Shown in pieces: positions 30,064-39,270 of a DNA stretch of 64,000 nucleotides. Each line of letters starts with the position of its first letter. The first letter of the stretch is position 1. Position numbers and translations under genes: made by a program. The DNA is taken from assembly GCA_019359435.1 (NCBI GenBank), contig JAHHHI010000084.1, positions 1 through 64,000 on the forward strand, written 5' to 3'. The notes beneath the pieces are model-generated. The model was not told the origin of the DNA, did no database searches, and saw only the letters and a program-made list of their open reading frames with translations. This DNA comes from Kaiparowitsia implicata GSE-PSE-MK54-09C. Its GTDB lineage: Bacteria; Cyanobacteriota; Cyanobacteriia; Elainellales; Elainellaceae.

Positions 30064-30705
30064 TTATCTGGCATGCCAGATGCCATGGAAGCTCGGTGGC
30101 ACAACCTGAGGCAGGTGTAGGCGGCAGATGGGGCCATCGGCAAGGCGATCGCTCGCCACAATCCACACTTCACTCTGATGGCGATCGCCGTCATACACCA
30201 CCGTTAGCAGCCACCCCTGATCAACGTCGCTATTGCCAGGGTCAGAGGCCAGCAGCGGTTCTGTGGGATAGCGATGATCACCGCAGTCTAGCGTGGTGTG
30301 GGCTTGAGCATGATGGTCGTAGCGGGCGATCGCCCCAAACAAATCGCCTCGCTCTAGCCCATCGGGTCGATGCATTACCAGATGACTATTTGGCATAGAG
30401 CAGGCGATCGCTCGTGGCTTCTGCGTCATATCCCGCGGTGTGCACATAGCGATAGGTGGCGATCGCCCGCCCCTGCTGGATCTGGACTTGCAACACGGCC
30501 CCATCCCCATCAAACCAGTGCCCTATGCGCCGCCCACCCGCTCTAGCCGCGCTGGGCCATTGCGGTAGAGCACACCCTGCAGCCCATCGGGAATTTTGCC
30601 CTCAAGCACCGGCAACACCGTCGGCGCAAACTCAGTAGCGGGCTGCAATATTGCACGGCCCCAAGCCGGCTGTGATCGAGGCACCGTAGTCACAGGATTC
30701 AGCAT
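30064..30705 (-). pseudogene. Carotenoid oxygenase (RPE65 family) pseudogene
   Basis: Both ends of a carotenoid cleavage oxygenase can be read, but not the middle. From ATG 30705 comes the family N-terminus LPVLEGKIPDGLQGVLYRNG followed by PARLER. A one-base loss then ends that frame, and the next frame reads GGRRIGHWFDGDGAVLQVQ up to about DRLLYAK. Directly after this comes a C-terminal part with YPTEPLLASDPGNSDVDQGW, LLTVVYDGDRHQSEVW and LPQVVPPSFHGIWHAR. Intact enzymes have about 490 residues; roughly 800 bases, including most iron-binding His residues, are missing. So it carries a frameshift plus a large internal deletion. It begins two bases after the hisB stop codon. Confidence 0.85.
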
Positions 30706-30707
30706 GG

Positions 30708-31367
30708 CTACAGCACGCCTTTTGAACTTGGGATCGCATCCGCGCGTCGGGGATCAATTTCTAGCGCCATCCGCATCGCTCGGGCAAAAGCCTTAAACGT
30801 CGCCTCAATGATGTGGTGAGAGTTGATGCCGTCAAGTTGGCGAATATGCAGCGTCATGTGAGAGTGATTCACCACCGCTACGAAGAACTCCCGCACGAGT
30901 TGGGTATCATATGTGCCCACCCGCTGGGTTGGAATCTGTAACCCATAGCTCAGATGGGGCCGCCCAGAGAAATCTAGCGCTACCTGCACCAGTGACTCAT
31001 CCAGCGGTGCCACAAAGTGGCCGAAGCGTGTAATCCCTTTGCGATCGCCCAAGGCCTTGGCCAGCGCCATCCCCAACGTGATCCCCACATCTTCATTCGT
31101 GTGGTGGTCGTCGATATGAATATCCCCAACCGACTGCACCTCCAGATCCAGCAAGCCGTGAGACGCAATCTGATCCAACATGTGATCCAGAAACGGAACT
31201 CCGGTCTCTGCCACACAGCGCCCCTGCCCATCGAGGTTTACGCTGACGCTAACGTCAGTTTCCTTGGTCTTGCGGCTAACTGTCGCAATCCGTGCCGAAG
31301 ATTTGGGTAGAGACTGGGAGGCGGTATCAGTCGGGGCAGGCGTCACAATGGGGTCGCGGGTTTGCAT
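30708..31367 (-). CDS. hisB: Imidazoleglycerol-phosphate dehydratase
   Basis: Sixth step of histidine synthesis, a manganese-dependent dehydration. From ATG 31367 the product is 219 residues; a longer open frame upstream is unlikely to be translated. The metal-binding motifs are [15 protein letters not shown], then [12 protein letters not shown] and [20 protein letters not shown]. It is the single-domain form, not fused to HisB phosphatase. The remains of a carotenoid oxygenase gene follow immediately. Confidence 0.94.
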   Translation of the reverse strand: MQTRDPIVTPAPTDTASQSLPKSSARIATVSRKTKETDVSVSVNLDGQGRCVAETGVPFLDHMLDQIASHGLLDLEVQSVGDIHIDDHHTNEDVGITLGMALAKALGDRKGITRFGHFVAPLDESLVQVALDFSGRPHLSYGLQIPTQRVGTYDTQLVREFFVAVVNHSHMTLHIRQLDGINSHHIIEATFKAFARAMRMALEIDPRRADAIPSSKGVL

Positions 31368-31639
31368 AGGGCAGAGTTCCATAAAACCATAAGCTTCCAT
31401 TATGCCAACTCCGGCCCATCTCCTGTCCGTGCTTCTGCACAGGACTGGTGCTATAGCTGAGGTCAACCGTCGACAATAGCCGATTAAACCCACTGACCAA
31501 GCCCGGTGGAGTGCTCCACTGGCTGGACTGGATGAGGAGTGGATTAGGCTTTTTCTCAGGCTTGCATCGAAATTGCAGTCTCACAGTCCCTTGCATTTGG
31601 GTAACACAGCGGGGGACTGCGTCGTGGGTTCAACTCGGC

Positions 31640-32416
31640 CTACATGCCCATAATTTCGTAGCCTGCATCCACGTAAAGGATTTGCCCGGTGATGCCACTC
31701 GCCAGATCGCTACAGAGGAAGGCAGCCGCGTTGCCCACTTCAGTCTGGGTTACCGTGCGGCGCAATGGGGCGATCGCCTCTACGTGGTGAATCATGTCGA
31801 GGATGCCCCCCACCGCAGACGATGCCAGCGTGCGAATCGGCCCAGCAGAAATGCCGTTGACGCGCACATTTTGAGAGCCCAGTTCTGCCGCTAAGTAGCG
31901 CACGTTCATCTCTAACGCCGCCTTGGCAACACCCATGACGTTATAGTTCGGCACCACCCGTACCCCGCCCAAATAGGTCATGGTGACAATCGCACCCCCC
32001 TCCGTCATCAGCGGCTTGGCAGCATGACACAACTGCACGAGAGAATAGGCGCTAACATCCAGCGCCAGGTTAAATCCATCGCGAGATACAGCGCTAAAGT
32101 CGCCGCTGAGGTCATCGCGATTGGCAAACGCCAGACAGTGAATCAGGATATCAATCTGACCCCACTGGTCTCGAATGGTGCTGAAGGCGCTGTCGATCTG
32201 CGCCTCATCTTGCACGTTGAGGGGCAAAAATAAGCTGGGCTGAAGGGGGTCTACCAGCTCCGCCACTTTTTTCTCCATTTTGCCCTTTTCGTCAGGCAAG
32301 TAGGTAATGCCAAGGGTCGCTCCGGCGGCATGAAGCTGTTGAGCAATGCCCCAGGCAATCGAACGGTTGTTGGCGATGCCTGTGACGATGGCGCGTTTTC
32401 CAGTTAGGTTCAGCAT
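31640..32416 (-). CDS. fabI: Enoyl-[acyl-carrier-protein] reductase (NADH)
   Basis: Last reduction of the fatty-acid elongation cycle. The 258-residue short-chain dehydrogenase-type protein has the FabI form of the nucleotide site (GIANNRSIAWGIAQQL), LNVQDEAQIDSAF, and the catalytic Tyr-x6-Lys in YNVMGVAKAALE. RVNGISAGPIRTLA and GYEIMGM follow near the end. It is divergent from ntcA, sharing a 580-bp spacer. Confidence 0.95.
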   Translation of the reverse strand: MLNLTGKRAIVTGIANNRSIAWGIAQQLHAAGATLGITYLPDEKGKMEKKVAELVDPLQPSLFLPLNVQDEAQIDSAFSTIRDQWGQIDILIHCLAFANRDDLSGDFSAVSRDGFNLALDVSAYSLVQLCHAAKPLMTEGGAIVTMTYLGGVRVVPNYNVMGVAKAALEMNVRYLAAELGSQNVRVNGISAGPIRTLASSAVGGILDMIHHVEAIAPLRRTVTQTEVGNAAAFLCSDLASGITGQILYVDAGYEIMGM

Positions 32417-32996
32417 GAATAAATTTAAGGATTAGTCAAGGGCGGAGTGGATCGCAAGCACCGAGGGAGGGGCGATCGCTCACCCCAGTACACATAGCAT
32501 TGGGCAAGCGAGATCAGAATACTGAAAAAGGGGATCGAAGGATAGGGGGGGCTGACCAGAAAGCCAATGACCCCAGGAAAATCCGTTCTGCTGGCCGCCG
32601 ACATAAACCGTCAATCATGAAGATTGGTATAACTTGAAGCACTACAATTTCACTTATGTAATATCTGATACAAAAAACTCTCTTAAACTTAGTTTAAGTG
32701 TTCTAAAGTCAAAATCTCCTCATCAAACACTAAACGGTCGTTGTCTTAGCATGAACGTTGTGGCAGATGCAGTGATTTTATACCTGCGAAGCCTGACAGC
32801 TTTAGATAACTTGAGACCGCAAGATGAATCCAAGGCGGGTCGTACTATTGAGCTACATCAATCCTTTTGTTTGGATGGCTAGCAACGCTAACCGCCCACT
32901 CAAAACCATTGAATTGAGCTGATACATGATTTCTGCATACTGAACTGGACGATTTTGATTGGCTTACTTTCAGGGGTTCTGAGCAGGCAAAAAGGT
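32417..32996. other. Divergent control region fabI / ntcA
   Basis: Contains the NtcA box listed separately. The rest is AT-rich on the ntcA side and shows no convincing gene. Confidence 0.55.
32658..32671 (+). promoter_or_regulatory. NtcA-binding box upstream of ntcA
   Basis: GTAATATCTGATAC exactly matches the GTA-N8-TAC consensus. A TTAAGT sequence at 32694-32699 stands 22 bases later, the spacing of the -10 box in NtcA-activated promoters (consensus TAN3T, one mismatch). It is 325 bases before the ntcA ATG, fitting the known self-activation of ntcA with a long leader. Confidence 0.8.
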
Positions 32997-33668
32997 ATGG
33001 TTGTGGTACAAGATAAGCCGTTAGCCGATGTATTCCGTCAACTGAGCGGGGGCGTTTTCCCGCCAATGGTGGAGGCGTTTGAGCGGGGTAAAACAATCTT
33101 CTTTCCTGGAGATCCGGCAGAGCGCGTTTACTTCCTTTTAAAGGGAGCCGTGAAACTGTCGCGAGTGTATGAAGCAGGGGAGGAGATCACAGTCGCTCTA
33201 TTGCGCGAAAACAGCGTATTTGGGGTGCTATCGCTGATTACGGGGCAGCGGGCCGACCGCTTCTACCACGCAGTTGCCTTTACTCCAGTGGAACTGCTGT
33301 CGATCCCCATTGAGCAGGTCGAAAAGGCATTGCAAGATAATCCCGATCTGAGCTTATTGATGTTAAAGGGGTTGTCATCTCGAATTCTGCAAACTGAGAT
33401 GATGATTGAGACTCTGGCCCATCGAGACATGGGATCGCGATTAGTGAGCTTTTTGCTGATCCTCTGCCGCGATTTTGGCGTGCCCACCTCTGAGGGCATC
33501 ATGATTGATCTCAAGCTGTCCCATCAGGCGATCGCCGAAGCGATTGGTTCCACCCGAGTCACGGTGACGCGGCTATTGGGCGACCTTCGCTCCGACAATA
33601 TGATTTCTATTCATAAGAAAAAAATCACCGTCTATAACCCCGTCGCGCTGAGCCAGCAATTTACCTAG
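32997..33668 (+). CDS. ntcA: Global nitrogen regulator NtcA
   Basis: CRP-family transcription activator that senses 2-oxoglutarate and controls nitrogen genes in cyanobacteria. The ATG at 32997 gives 223 residues, the family length; 14 extra upstream codons are open but unlikely. The effector-binding beta-barrel spans about residues 25-130 ([20 protein letters not shown]), a long dimer helix follows, and the helix-turn-helix [20 protein letters not shown] begins at residue 174. It appears self-regulated through the box at 32658. Confidence 0.97.
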   Translation: MVVVQDKPLADVFRQLSGGVFPPMVEAFERGKTIFFPGDPAERVYFLLKGAVKLSRVYEAGEEITVALLRENSVFGVLSLITGQRADRFYHAVAFTPVELLSIPIEQVEKALQDNPDLSLLMLKGLSSRILQTEMMIETLAHRDMGSRLVSFLLILCRDFGVPTSEGIMIDLKLSHQAIAEAIGSTRVTVTRLLGDLRSDNMISIHKKKITVYNPVALSQQFT

Positions 33669-34272
33669 CCTGTGGCTGTGGTGAGCTTAGCGTGGCAGCC
33701 AAAACTCGAGAAATAAACGAGGGCTGCAAGAGTTGGCCTCCATCAAAAAGAGAGCGAGCGGCCTGAGGCTACGCGGGCGCTCTTACTACGCAGCAGCGAT
33801 AGGCAAAGCTTGATCAGGCTATCTCTGAGGTCTTATCGCTAAGGGTGTGGATATCGCCCTCCGTAGAACCTGTTTCAAAATGAGTAACGATGAGCAACTT
33901 AGTTACTGTGTCTCCTAAGCTAAGGGCTGTCATCAATTAGCCTCTGATATCCCAGAAATCAACCGTCACAGCCCCTAGCCTGGTTTTTGAGTCGGGCGTG
34001 GCAACGCTCATAGCATCAGGCGTTTGGTTGGAATTGATGACACACCCTAGGGCGATATTCTGCTTAGTTACGATCGCTCAGGCTTTAATCACTGTTATGT
34101 CGTGAACCCTTGGTTGGGAAATGCTCTTGCCGCAGATAGCCAACTCTATAGCGATGGGCATCACTTATAGAGAACAAGGAAATATCTGGATTCAGATGGA
34201 ACTCTAAACTCAGTGTCGACTGAACTCATGACAGAATACAGTACGCTGTATCTGAGTTGCACGTAATCGCCG
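33669..34272. other. Spacer ntcA / DUF3084 gene
   Basis: 604 bases with no gene. The MITE-like element at 33920-34052 takes up part of it; nothing else stands out. Confidence 0.55.
33920..34052. mobile_element. MITE-like element, copy A (133 bp)
   Basis: Ends are inverted: left CTAAGGGCTGTCATCAATT, right (complement) CTAGGGTGTGTCATCAATT, 16 of 19 matching. The interior contains CCCAGAAATCAACCGTCACA and GGCAACGCTCATAGCATCAG. It encodes no protein. Copy B at 36186-36349 is nearly identical apart from extra 16-bp units. Confidence 0.85.
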
Positions 34273-35685
34273 ATGACCACGGCTCTAGGTCTAATTTTGG
34301 CAATTTTGGTGCTGGGGGGGGTGCTGGCAACCGTGGGCGATCGCCTGGGGACGCGAGTGGGAAAAGCTCGCCTCAGCTTATTTAGCTTGCGTCCCCGCCA
34401 AACCGCGACCCTGATCACGATTATCACGGGGATTGTGATTTCGGCGATGACCTTCGGCATTCTATTTGCCATTGATGACCAACTGCGAACGGGTGTGTTT
34501 GAGCTAGAAAGCATTCAGGAAGATTTGGAAGAGGCACGAAGCGCAGTGGTTGACGCTCGCCTTGAGCAGCAAGATATCCAGCGAAATTTAGACACGGCCT
34601 TAGAAGAGCAACGCTTGGCAGAGCGACGACTATCGCGCACTAATCGTCAGTTGGATGAAGTCAGCGTGCAACGGGAGTTGATCGAAAATCAGTTGCAGAC
34701 AACTGAATCGCAACTGGGCACGACCGAATCGCAACTGCAACAGGTGGAATCTAACTTTTTGCAGGCGCAGGCGGTGTTGCGGGGCGTGTCTGGGCAGGCT
34801 AATCAACTGCGCGCTGAGATTGCACAGCTACAGCGCGATCGCCAGCAAGAAGTAAGTCAGCGAGAAGAAGAGATCGCCGAGCGCGATCGCCGCATTGCTG
34901 AACGAGAAGCAGAACTGAGTGACCTAGAGGAGCAGCGCCTCGTCCTAGAGCAAGAGGTGCTGCTGCTAGAGCGTGAGTTTCAGGGCTTGCGTCAGGGTAG
35001 TGTGGCGCTGCTGCGCAACCAAGCGTTGGCGTCGGGGGTGGTGCGAGTTGTGTCGCCTGCGGCCGCGCCTCAGGCCGTTGAGCAGCTACTCATAGAGGCC
35101 AACCGCATCGCTGCCCAACGCATTCGTCCGGGCACCCTGACCGTGTCACAGCAGGTTTTGCAGATTACGGTGGGGCAAGTAGATCAGTTGATCAGCCAAC
35201 TGCAAAGTGGGGAAGAATATGTCGTTCGTATTCTCTCAGCAGGAAACTACGTGGTTGGAGAGCCCTGCGTGCTAGCCGGTGAGGAGTGCATTCAGGTATT
35301 TGTGGCTGCTGCCCCTAATGAGCTGTTGTTTCCGTTAGGAGCGGTGGTCGCATCCGCTTCGACGAACCCTCAGCAGGTCGGTGATGAAGCGCTGGTTGAG
35401 GAGTTTAATCGTTTGATTGGCACGGCGCAGTTTCGACTGCGGCAGGCAGGGCTACTAGGTGACAGCATTCAGATTGCAGATGGTCAAACTGAAACGGTGA
35501 TTGAATTCTTTCGTCAGGTGCGATCGCTCAATCAACCGGTTAGCTTGCAGGCGATCGCCTCTGAGCCGATCTTTACCGCTGGGCCTGCAAACTTGGCTTT
35601 AGTTGCGGTGCAGGGCGGTTTACCCCGATTTAGCACCAACACAATCAACGTCCCCAATGGCGGCAACGACGAGGAAACCCCATGA
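34273..35685 (+). CDS. DUF3084 membrane coiled-coil protein
   Basis: A 470-residue cyanobacterial protein. It has two N-terminal membrane helices (residues about 1-22 and 47-68) and a long coiled coil to about residue 245 with repeats such as ESQLGTTESQLQQVES. The C-terminal globular region includes ASGVVRVVSPAAAPQAVEQL and the segment with two Cys (EPCVLAGEECIQVF). The family has no assigned function. Its stop codon overlaps the start of the next gene (ATGATGG), indicating translational coupling. Confidence 0.85.
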   Translation: MTTALGLILAILVLGGVLATVGDRLGTRVGKARLSLFSLRPRQTATLITIITGIVISAMTFGILFAIDDQLRTGVFELESIQEDLEEARSAVVDARLEQQDIQRNLDTALEEQRLAERRLSRTNRQLDEVSVQRELIENQLQTTESQLGTTESQLQQVESNFLQAQAVLRGVSGQANQLRAEIAQLQRDRQQEVSQREEEIAERDRRIAEREAELSDLEEQRLVLEQEVLLLEREFQGLRQGSVALLRNQALASGVVRVVSPAAAPQAVEQLLIEANRIAAQRIRPGTLTVSQQVLQITVGQVDQLISQLQSGEEYVVRILSAGNYVVGEPCVLAGEECIQVFVAAAPNELLFPLGAVVASASTNPQQVGDEALVEEFNRLIGTAQFRLRQAGLLGDSIQIADGQTETVIEFFRQVRSLNQPVSLQAIASEPIFTAGPANLALVAVQGGLPRFSTNTINVPNGGNDEETP

Positions 35686-36119
35686 TGGAGGCCGTACCTC
35701 TGACCATTCCTCAGCCGGTGATTCTCGGATTTGACCCGGGTCGATTGAAGTGCGGTGTCGCGATTATGGGGCTAGATCGGCGGCTGTTGCTGCATCAAGT
35801 CGTGCCTGCGATGGAGGCGATCGCCATCATTCAGCAGCTTCAGCAGCAGTACCCTATTTCGCTGTTGGTCATGGGCGATCAGACCACGGCCAAGCAGTGG
35901 AAAGCGCGATTGCAGACCGAACTGCCTGATCCCCTGCGAATCATTTTGGTGGATGAACGCTACAGTACCCTAGAGGCACGCGATCGCTACTGGCAAATGT
36001 TTCCTCCTCGAGGGTTGCAGCAGTGGGTGCCGCAGCGGCTCCGCAGCATCTCTCGCCCGATCGACGACATTGTAGCGATCTTGCTGATTGAACGCTATCT
36101 GCAACGACTCACGGATTAG
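35682..36119 (+). CDS. YqgF/RuvX-like RNase H-fold protein
   Basis: A 145-residue protein whose opening VILGFDPGRLKCGVAIMG matches the first strand and catalytic Asp of the Holliday-junction-resolvase-like/YqgF fold. A second acidic position lies in ILVDERYSTLEA and the third in ISRPIDDIVAILLIERYL. Sequence outside these motifs differs from canonical RuvX, so it is probably the cyanobacterial second paralogue. The substrate is not known. The ATG overlaps the stop codon of the DUF3084 gene by four bases; an upstream ribosome-binding site lies inside that gene. Confidence 0.78.
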   Translation: MMEAVPLTIPQPVILGFDPGRLKCGVAIMGLDRRLLLHQVVPAMEAIAIIQQLQQQYPISLLVMGDQTTAKQWKARLQTELPDPLRIILVDERYSTLEARDRYWQMFPPRGLQQWVPQRLRSISRPIDDIVAILLIERYLQRLTD

Positions 36120-36185
36120 ACAGGATCATCGTTCGCTAAATCATCCCAACTTGGGTCAATCAGCTATGAACAAGCCAGGATAGGT

Positions 36186-36349
36186 CTAGGGGCTGTCATC
36201 AATTAGCCTCTAATATCCCAGAAATCAACTATCCCAGAAATCAACTATCCCAGAAATCAACAGTCACAGCCCCTAGCCTGGTTTTTGGGTCGGGCGTGGC
36301 AACGCTCATAGCATCAGGCGTTTGGTTGGAATTGATGACACGCCCTAGG
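36186..36349. mobile_element. MITE-like element, copy B (164 bp)
   Basis: Same ends and interior as copy A. The unit ATCCCAGAAATCAACT is present three times in tandem (36215-36230, 36231-36246, 36247-36262), against one in copy A; this accounts for the length difference. Its right end overlaps the last codons of the neighbouring minus-strand gene. Confidence 0.87.
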
Positions 36350-37253
36350 ATGACGGTCTTTGCGCCATAACAGCACCTACTTCCAGAACGCTGGTGATGG
36401 CCTCTGCCCAGCCCTTCGCACCCGGAAATGGGGCGATCGCCCAGTCTTTTCCTAACAAGCCTGGGTGAGGGCCATTGCGCCCGGGCACAATAATGGGCAC
36501 ATCGACTGCCTCCAGCATTTCGCGGTCATTGGGGCTGTTGCCCAAACCAATCGTGGTGACAGGCTCTGAAGCTGGCGATTGGAAGTGTTGCGTCAGCGCG
36601 CGGACGGCATGGCCCTTGCCCGCATGGGGGCCGATCAAATGGGAAAAGCGATCGCCGAGAACCACCCGAAACCCTTGGCCCGCTACCACCTCTTTGACAT
36701 GATCAGGTGGAATGTGACGAGGGGTGACAAACGGCTCACTAAACTCACGCGCCCGCGCCCGCTTCACATCATTAGGCAGCAACCCGGTCAGGCGCTCTAC
36801 CTCCGCCTCTCCCAGATCCGCAAAGCCTTGCAGCGTCGTGCCGAGTTGCGTCGCCACCGCCTGCAGCCCCTGCCGAGCCTGCGCATAGGAGCAGCCCAGT
36901 TGCAGCAGCTGATAACTCGCCAGCTCTGAATCAGGCGCGACAGAATGAGTTGCAGGAATTAAGAACCGATTGTCGTGGGGTTCTACCATCACAGCGCTGC
37001 CGTTTTCGACCACAAAGGGATCGGTCGAACTTAAGATTTGCCGCAGATGCTCGACCTCAAGCCGGGTTTTGCTGGTGACTGGGATGACGGGAACCTGCTG
37101 CGTTTTGAGAGACACGAGCAGCGACTCTGCCGCATCAAAGCGGTAGTTTTCGGGCTCCAAAAGGGTTCCATCTAAGTCGGTAAAAATAATTAACAAATCA
37201 TTACCTATCGAAACATCATCGTTAAAATCAGCAATAACAAAACTAGCGCCCAT
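36345..37253 (-). CDS. HAD phosphatase, mannosyl-3-phosphoglycerate phosphatase type
   Basis: Probable phosphatase releasing mannosyl- or glucosylglycerate from its 3-phosphate. Key motifs are the HAD nucleophile IIFTDLDGTLLEP, VTSKTRLEVEHLR, FVVENGSAV, the GKGHAVRAL segment and GLGNSPNDREML, all typical of the MpgP/YedP family. The start is uncertain: ATG 37253 begins MGASFVIADF, whereas the family usually starts at the LLIIFTDLDG segment, where a TTG preceded by AGG exists. The TAG stop (36345-36347) and the adjoining bases lie inside the end of MITE copy B, so the C-terminus was probably changed by the insertion. It is divergent from a GH63 hydrolase of the same pathway. Confidence 0.82.
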   Translation of the reverse strand: MGASFVIADFNDDVSIGNDLLIIFTDLDGTLLEPENYRFDAAESLLVSLKTQQVPVIPVTSKTRLEVEHLRQILSSTDPFVVENGSAVMVEPHDNRFLIPATHSVAPDSELASYQLLQLGCSYAQARQGLQAVATQLGTTLQGFADLGEAEVERLTGLLPNDVKRARAREFSEPFVTPRHIPPDHVKEVVAGQGFRVVLGDRFSHLIGPHAGKGHAVRALTQHFQSPASEPVTTIGLGNSPNDREMLEAVDVPIIVPGRNGPHPGLLGKDWAIAPFPGAKGWAEAITSVLEVGAVMAQRPSS

Positions 37254-37669
37254 GCATCCTAATTCATGCATCCTAATTAATGTCGTTATCAATCTCGTTA
37301 TCAATCTCGTTAGACCACAGCTACACCACAGTTAGATCGATGTGGAACGTGTTATTACGAGCTAACGCTGCTGGACTATCACTGGAACATCAAGGGTCTG
37401 AAGTCCTCGAAATATCTGTGAACTATGACATCTTTGCCGCAAATTTGACGAGTTTTGGTGGTTTCACTCGCGGCTTCAAAAACTCCTGACATTCCTTCCT
37501 GTATCAGCCCTTATAGTTCTGCCAAAATACAAGTCTGTCAAAATACAAGAACTGTAGTTATGGATACTGTTTATCTGTATTGCAAGCCCTAGCAGCAGTC
37601 GTCTCTCGCCACCGCCCTTCCCGCCCTACCTACACCCTGCCAAACGTTCTCCCAAAAATACAACACATT
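37254..37669. other. Divergent spacer phosphatase / GH63 gene
   Basis: About 400 bases. A short duplication ATGCATCCTAATT occurs twice at 37251-37278, and a CAAAATACAAG repeat lies near 37525-37550. The bidirectional promoter region is presumably here. Confidence 0.5.
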
Positions 37670-39028
37670 ATGTTCGATCGCCATCTATCCCTGGTTCATC
37701 AAGCGAAGGGTGTGCTCCGCCAAAACTGGACCGGATCTTCCACCAAGCCAGCACCGCGGCTTTATCCTCACCAGTGGAGTTGGGATTCGGCGTTTATCGC
37801 GATGGGCTATGCCCACTATGACCAGGCTCGGGCGATGCAAGAGCTGCGATCGCTCTTTCGGGGGCAATGGGAGAATGGGCTGCTGCCCCACATCGTCTTT
37901 CGCCCGGGGTTGGTGGGGGCTTATTTTCCCGGCCCAGACTATTGGCAGGCTGAGCGATCGCCCGATGCCCCTCAGGCCGTTGCCACGTCTGGCATTATCC
38001 AACCGCCGGTGCATGCCACAGCCGCCCTCCATATCTACCGCTATGCCAGCGATCCCGCTCAGGCGCTTGCCTTTTTACAGGATCTGTTTCCCCAACTGGT
38101 TGCGTGGCATGGCTATCTCTACCGTGAGCGCGACCGCGATAAGGATGGGCTTGTGTATGTGCGACACCCCTGGGAGTCGGGGCAAGATAACTCGCCCCTG
38201 TGGGATGCAGCGATGGCGCGCATGGATTTGACCCAAGACGATCTGCCTGCTTATCAGCGGGTGGATATTCACGAAGTGAGTATGGACAATCGCCCCAGCA
38301 ATAGCGACTATGACCGCTATGTCTATCTGCTGGTGCAGGCGAGAGAGGCCACCTATAACGAGGCGCAGCTCCAGACCCAGTGCCCCTTTATGGTGCAGGA
38401 TGTTCTCTTTAACACGCTACTCGTGCAGGCCAACCGTGACTTGGCGGCGATCGCCCAACTGCTGCATCACGACCCTGCCCCGTTTGAGGCGTGGGCCAAT
38501 ACAACGGCGATCGCCCTCAACCAAAAACTGTGGAATCCTGAGTTGGGGCTCTACCAAAACTATGACCTTGTGGCAGAGGAGCTGATCCCCACTGCAGTAG
38601 CCGCAGGCTTTTCGCCCCTCTATGGCCGCATTTCCTCAGCAGCTCAGGCGGCTCACCTGGTCACTACATTGCTCGCTCCTTCCTTTACCGTCAGCCACAG
38701 ATGGGGAGTGCCCACCTGCAGCCGCGCCGATGCTGCCTTTTGCCCTAACCGCTACTGGCGCGGCCCCGTGTGGATCAATCTCAACTGGTTGCTAAGCCAG
38801 GGGTTGCGTCACTATGGCTATGAGGCCGAAGCGCAATGGCTGCGGCAGTGCAGTATTGATCTGGTGGAGCGCAGCGGATTCTATGAATATTTCAACCCCG
38901 ATACGGGAAAGGGGCTGGGATCAGCCAATTTTTCTTGGACGGCGGCGCTGCTGCTCGACCTGTTGATGCAAGATCCGGCGATCGCCCGCTACGAGCGAGA
39001 ATACGCCGCCGAACGCCAATTTGCCTAG
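37670..39028 (+). CDS. GH63-family glycosidase, mannosylglycerate/glucosylglycerate hydrolase type
   Basis: An (alpha/alpha)6-barrel glycoside hydrolase of 452 residues from ATG 37670. Family markers are QWSWDSAFIAMGY near the N-terminus, NGLLPHIVF and GAYFPGPDYW. They continue with SMDNRPSNSDYDRYVYLL, PNRYWRGPVWINLNWLL and the C-terminal GFYEYFNPDTGKGLGSANFSWTA. These fit enzymes that hydrolyse mannosylglycerate or glucosylglycerate to sugar and glycerate. With the divergent phosphatase it suggests turnover of a compatible solute; the exact sugar cannot be told from sequence. A start 30 codons upstream is open but weak. Confidence 0.85.
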   Translation: MFDRHLSLVHQAKGVLRQNWTGSSTKPAPRLYPHQWSWDSAFIAMGYAHYDQARAMQELRSLFRGQWENGLLPHIVFRPGLVGAYFPGPDYWQAERSPDAPQAVATSGIIQPPVHATAALHIYRYASDPAQALAFLQDLFPQLVAWHGYLYRERDRDKDGLVYVRHPWESGQDNSPLWDAAMARMDLTQDDLPAYQRVDIHEVSMDNRPSNSDYDRYVYLLVQAREATYNEAQLQTQCPFMVQDVLFNTLLVQANRDLAAIAQLLHHDPAPFEAWANTTAIALNQKLWNPELGLYQNYDLVAEELIPTAVAAGFSPLYGRISSAAQAAHLVTTLLAPSFTVSHRWGVPTCSRADAAFCPNRYWRGPVWINLNWLLSQGLRHYGYEAEAQWLRQCSIDLVERSGFYEYFNPDTGKGLGSANFSWTAALLLDLLMQDPAIARYEREYAAERQFA

Positions 39029-39030
39029 CC

Positions 39031-39063
39031 TAACGTGAGTTTGCGATAGGCTCAAACCCCTGA
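39031..39063. repeat. Hairpin repeat family A, weak copy
   Basis: TAACGTGAGTTTGCGATA then GGCTCAAACCCC. It matches the outer part of the longer copies at 13851 and 22381 but lacks the central hairpin. Confidence 0.5.
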
Positions 39064-39270
39064 CTCGCGTTGTCCTAAAGCCTGCTTAACCCGTCAGTCC
39101 CAACTCTACCGTGATGTGAGTTGATGAAAGTCTGATATCGGATTTTTGTACAGAAGGGCAATAAACCTGGTAGAGTTCACAAAAATCGCAGGTTGGGCGG
39201 AGCGATTGAGCTTTGCCCAGCGCCCCATGTTGGGGTGGCGATTTGGTAGAACTCTTGGGAGAGTTGGCGC

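Noticed and set aside
32634-32882. 82-codon ORF upstream of ntcA
   Set aside because: It overlaps the NtcA box and the leader of ntcA, and has no ribosome-binding site or known domain.
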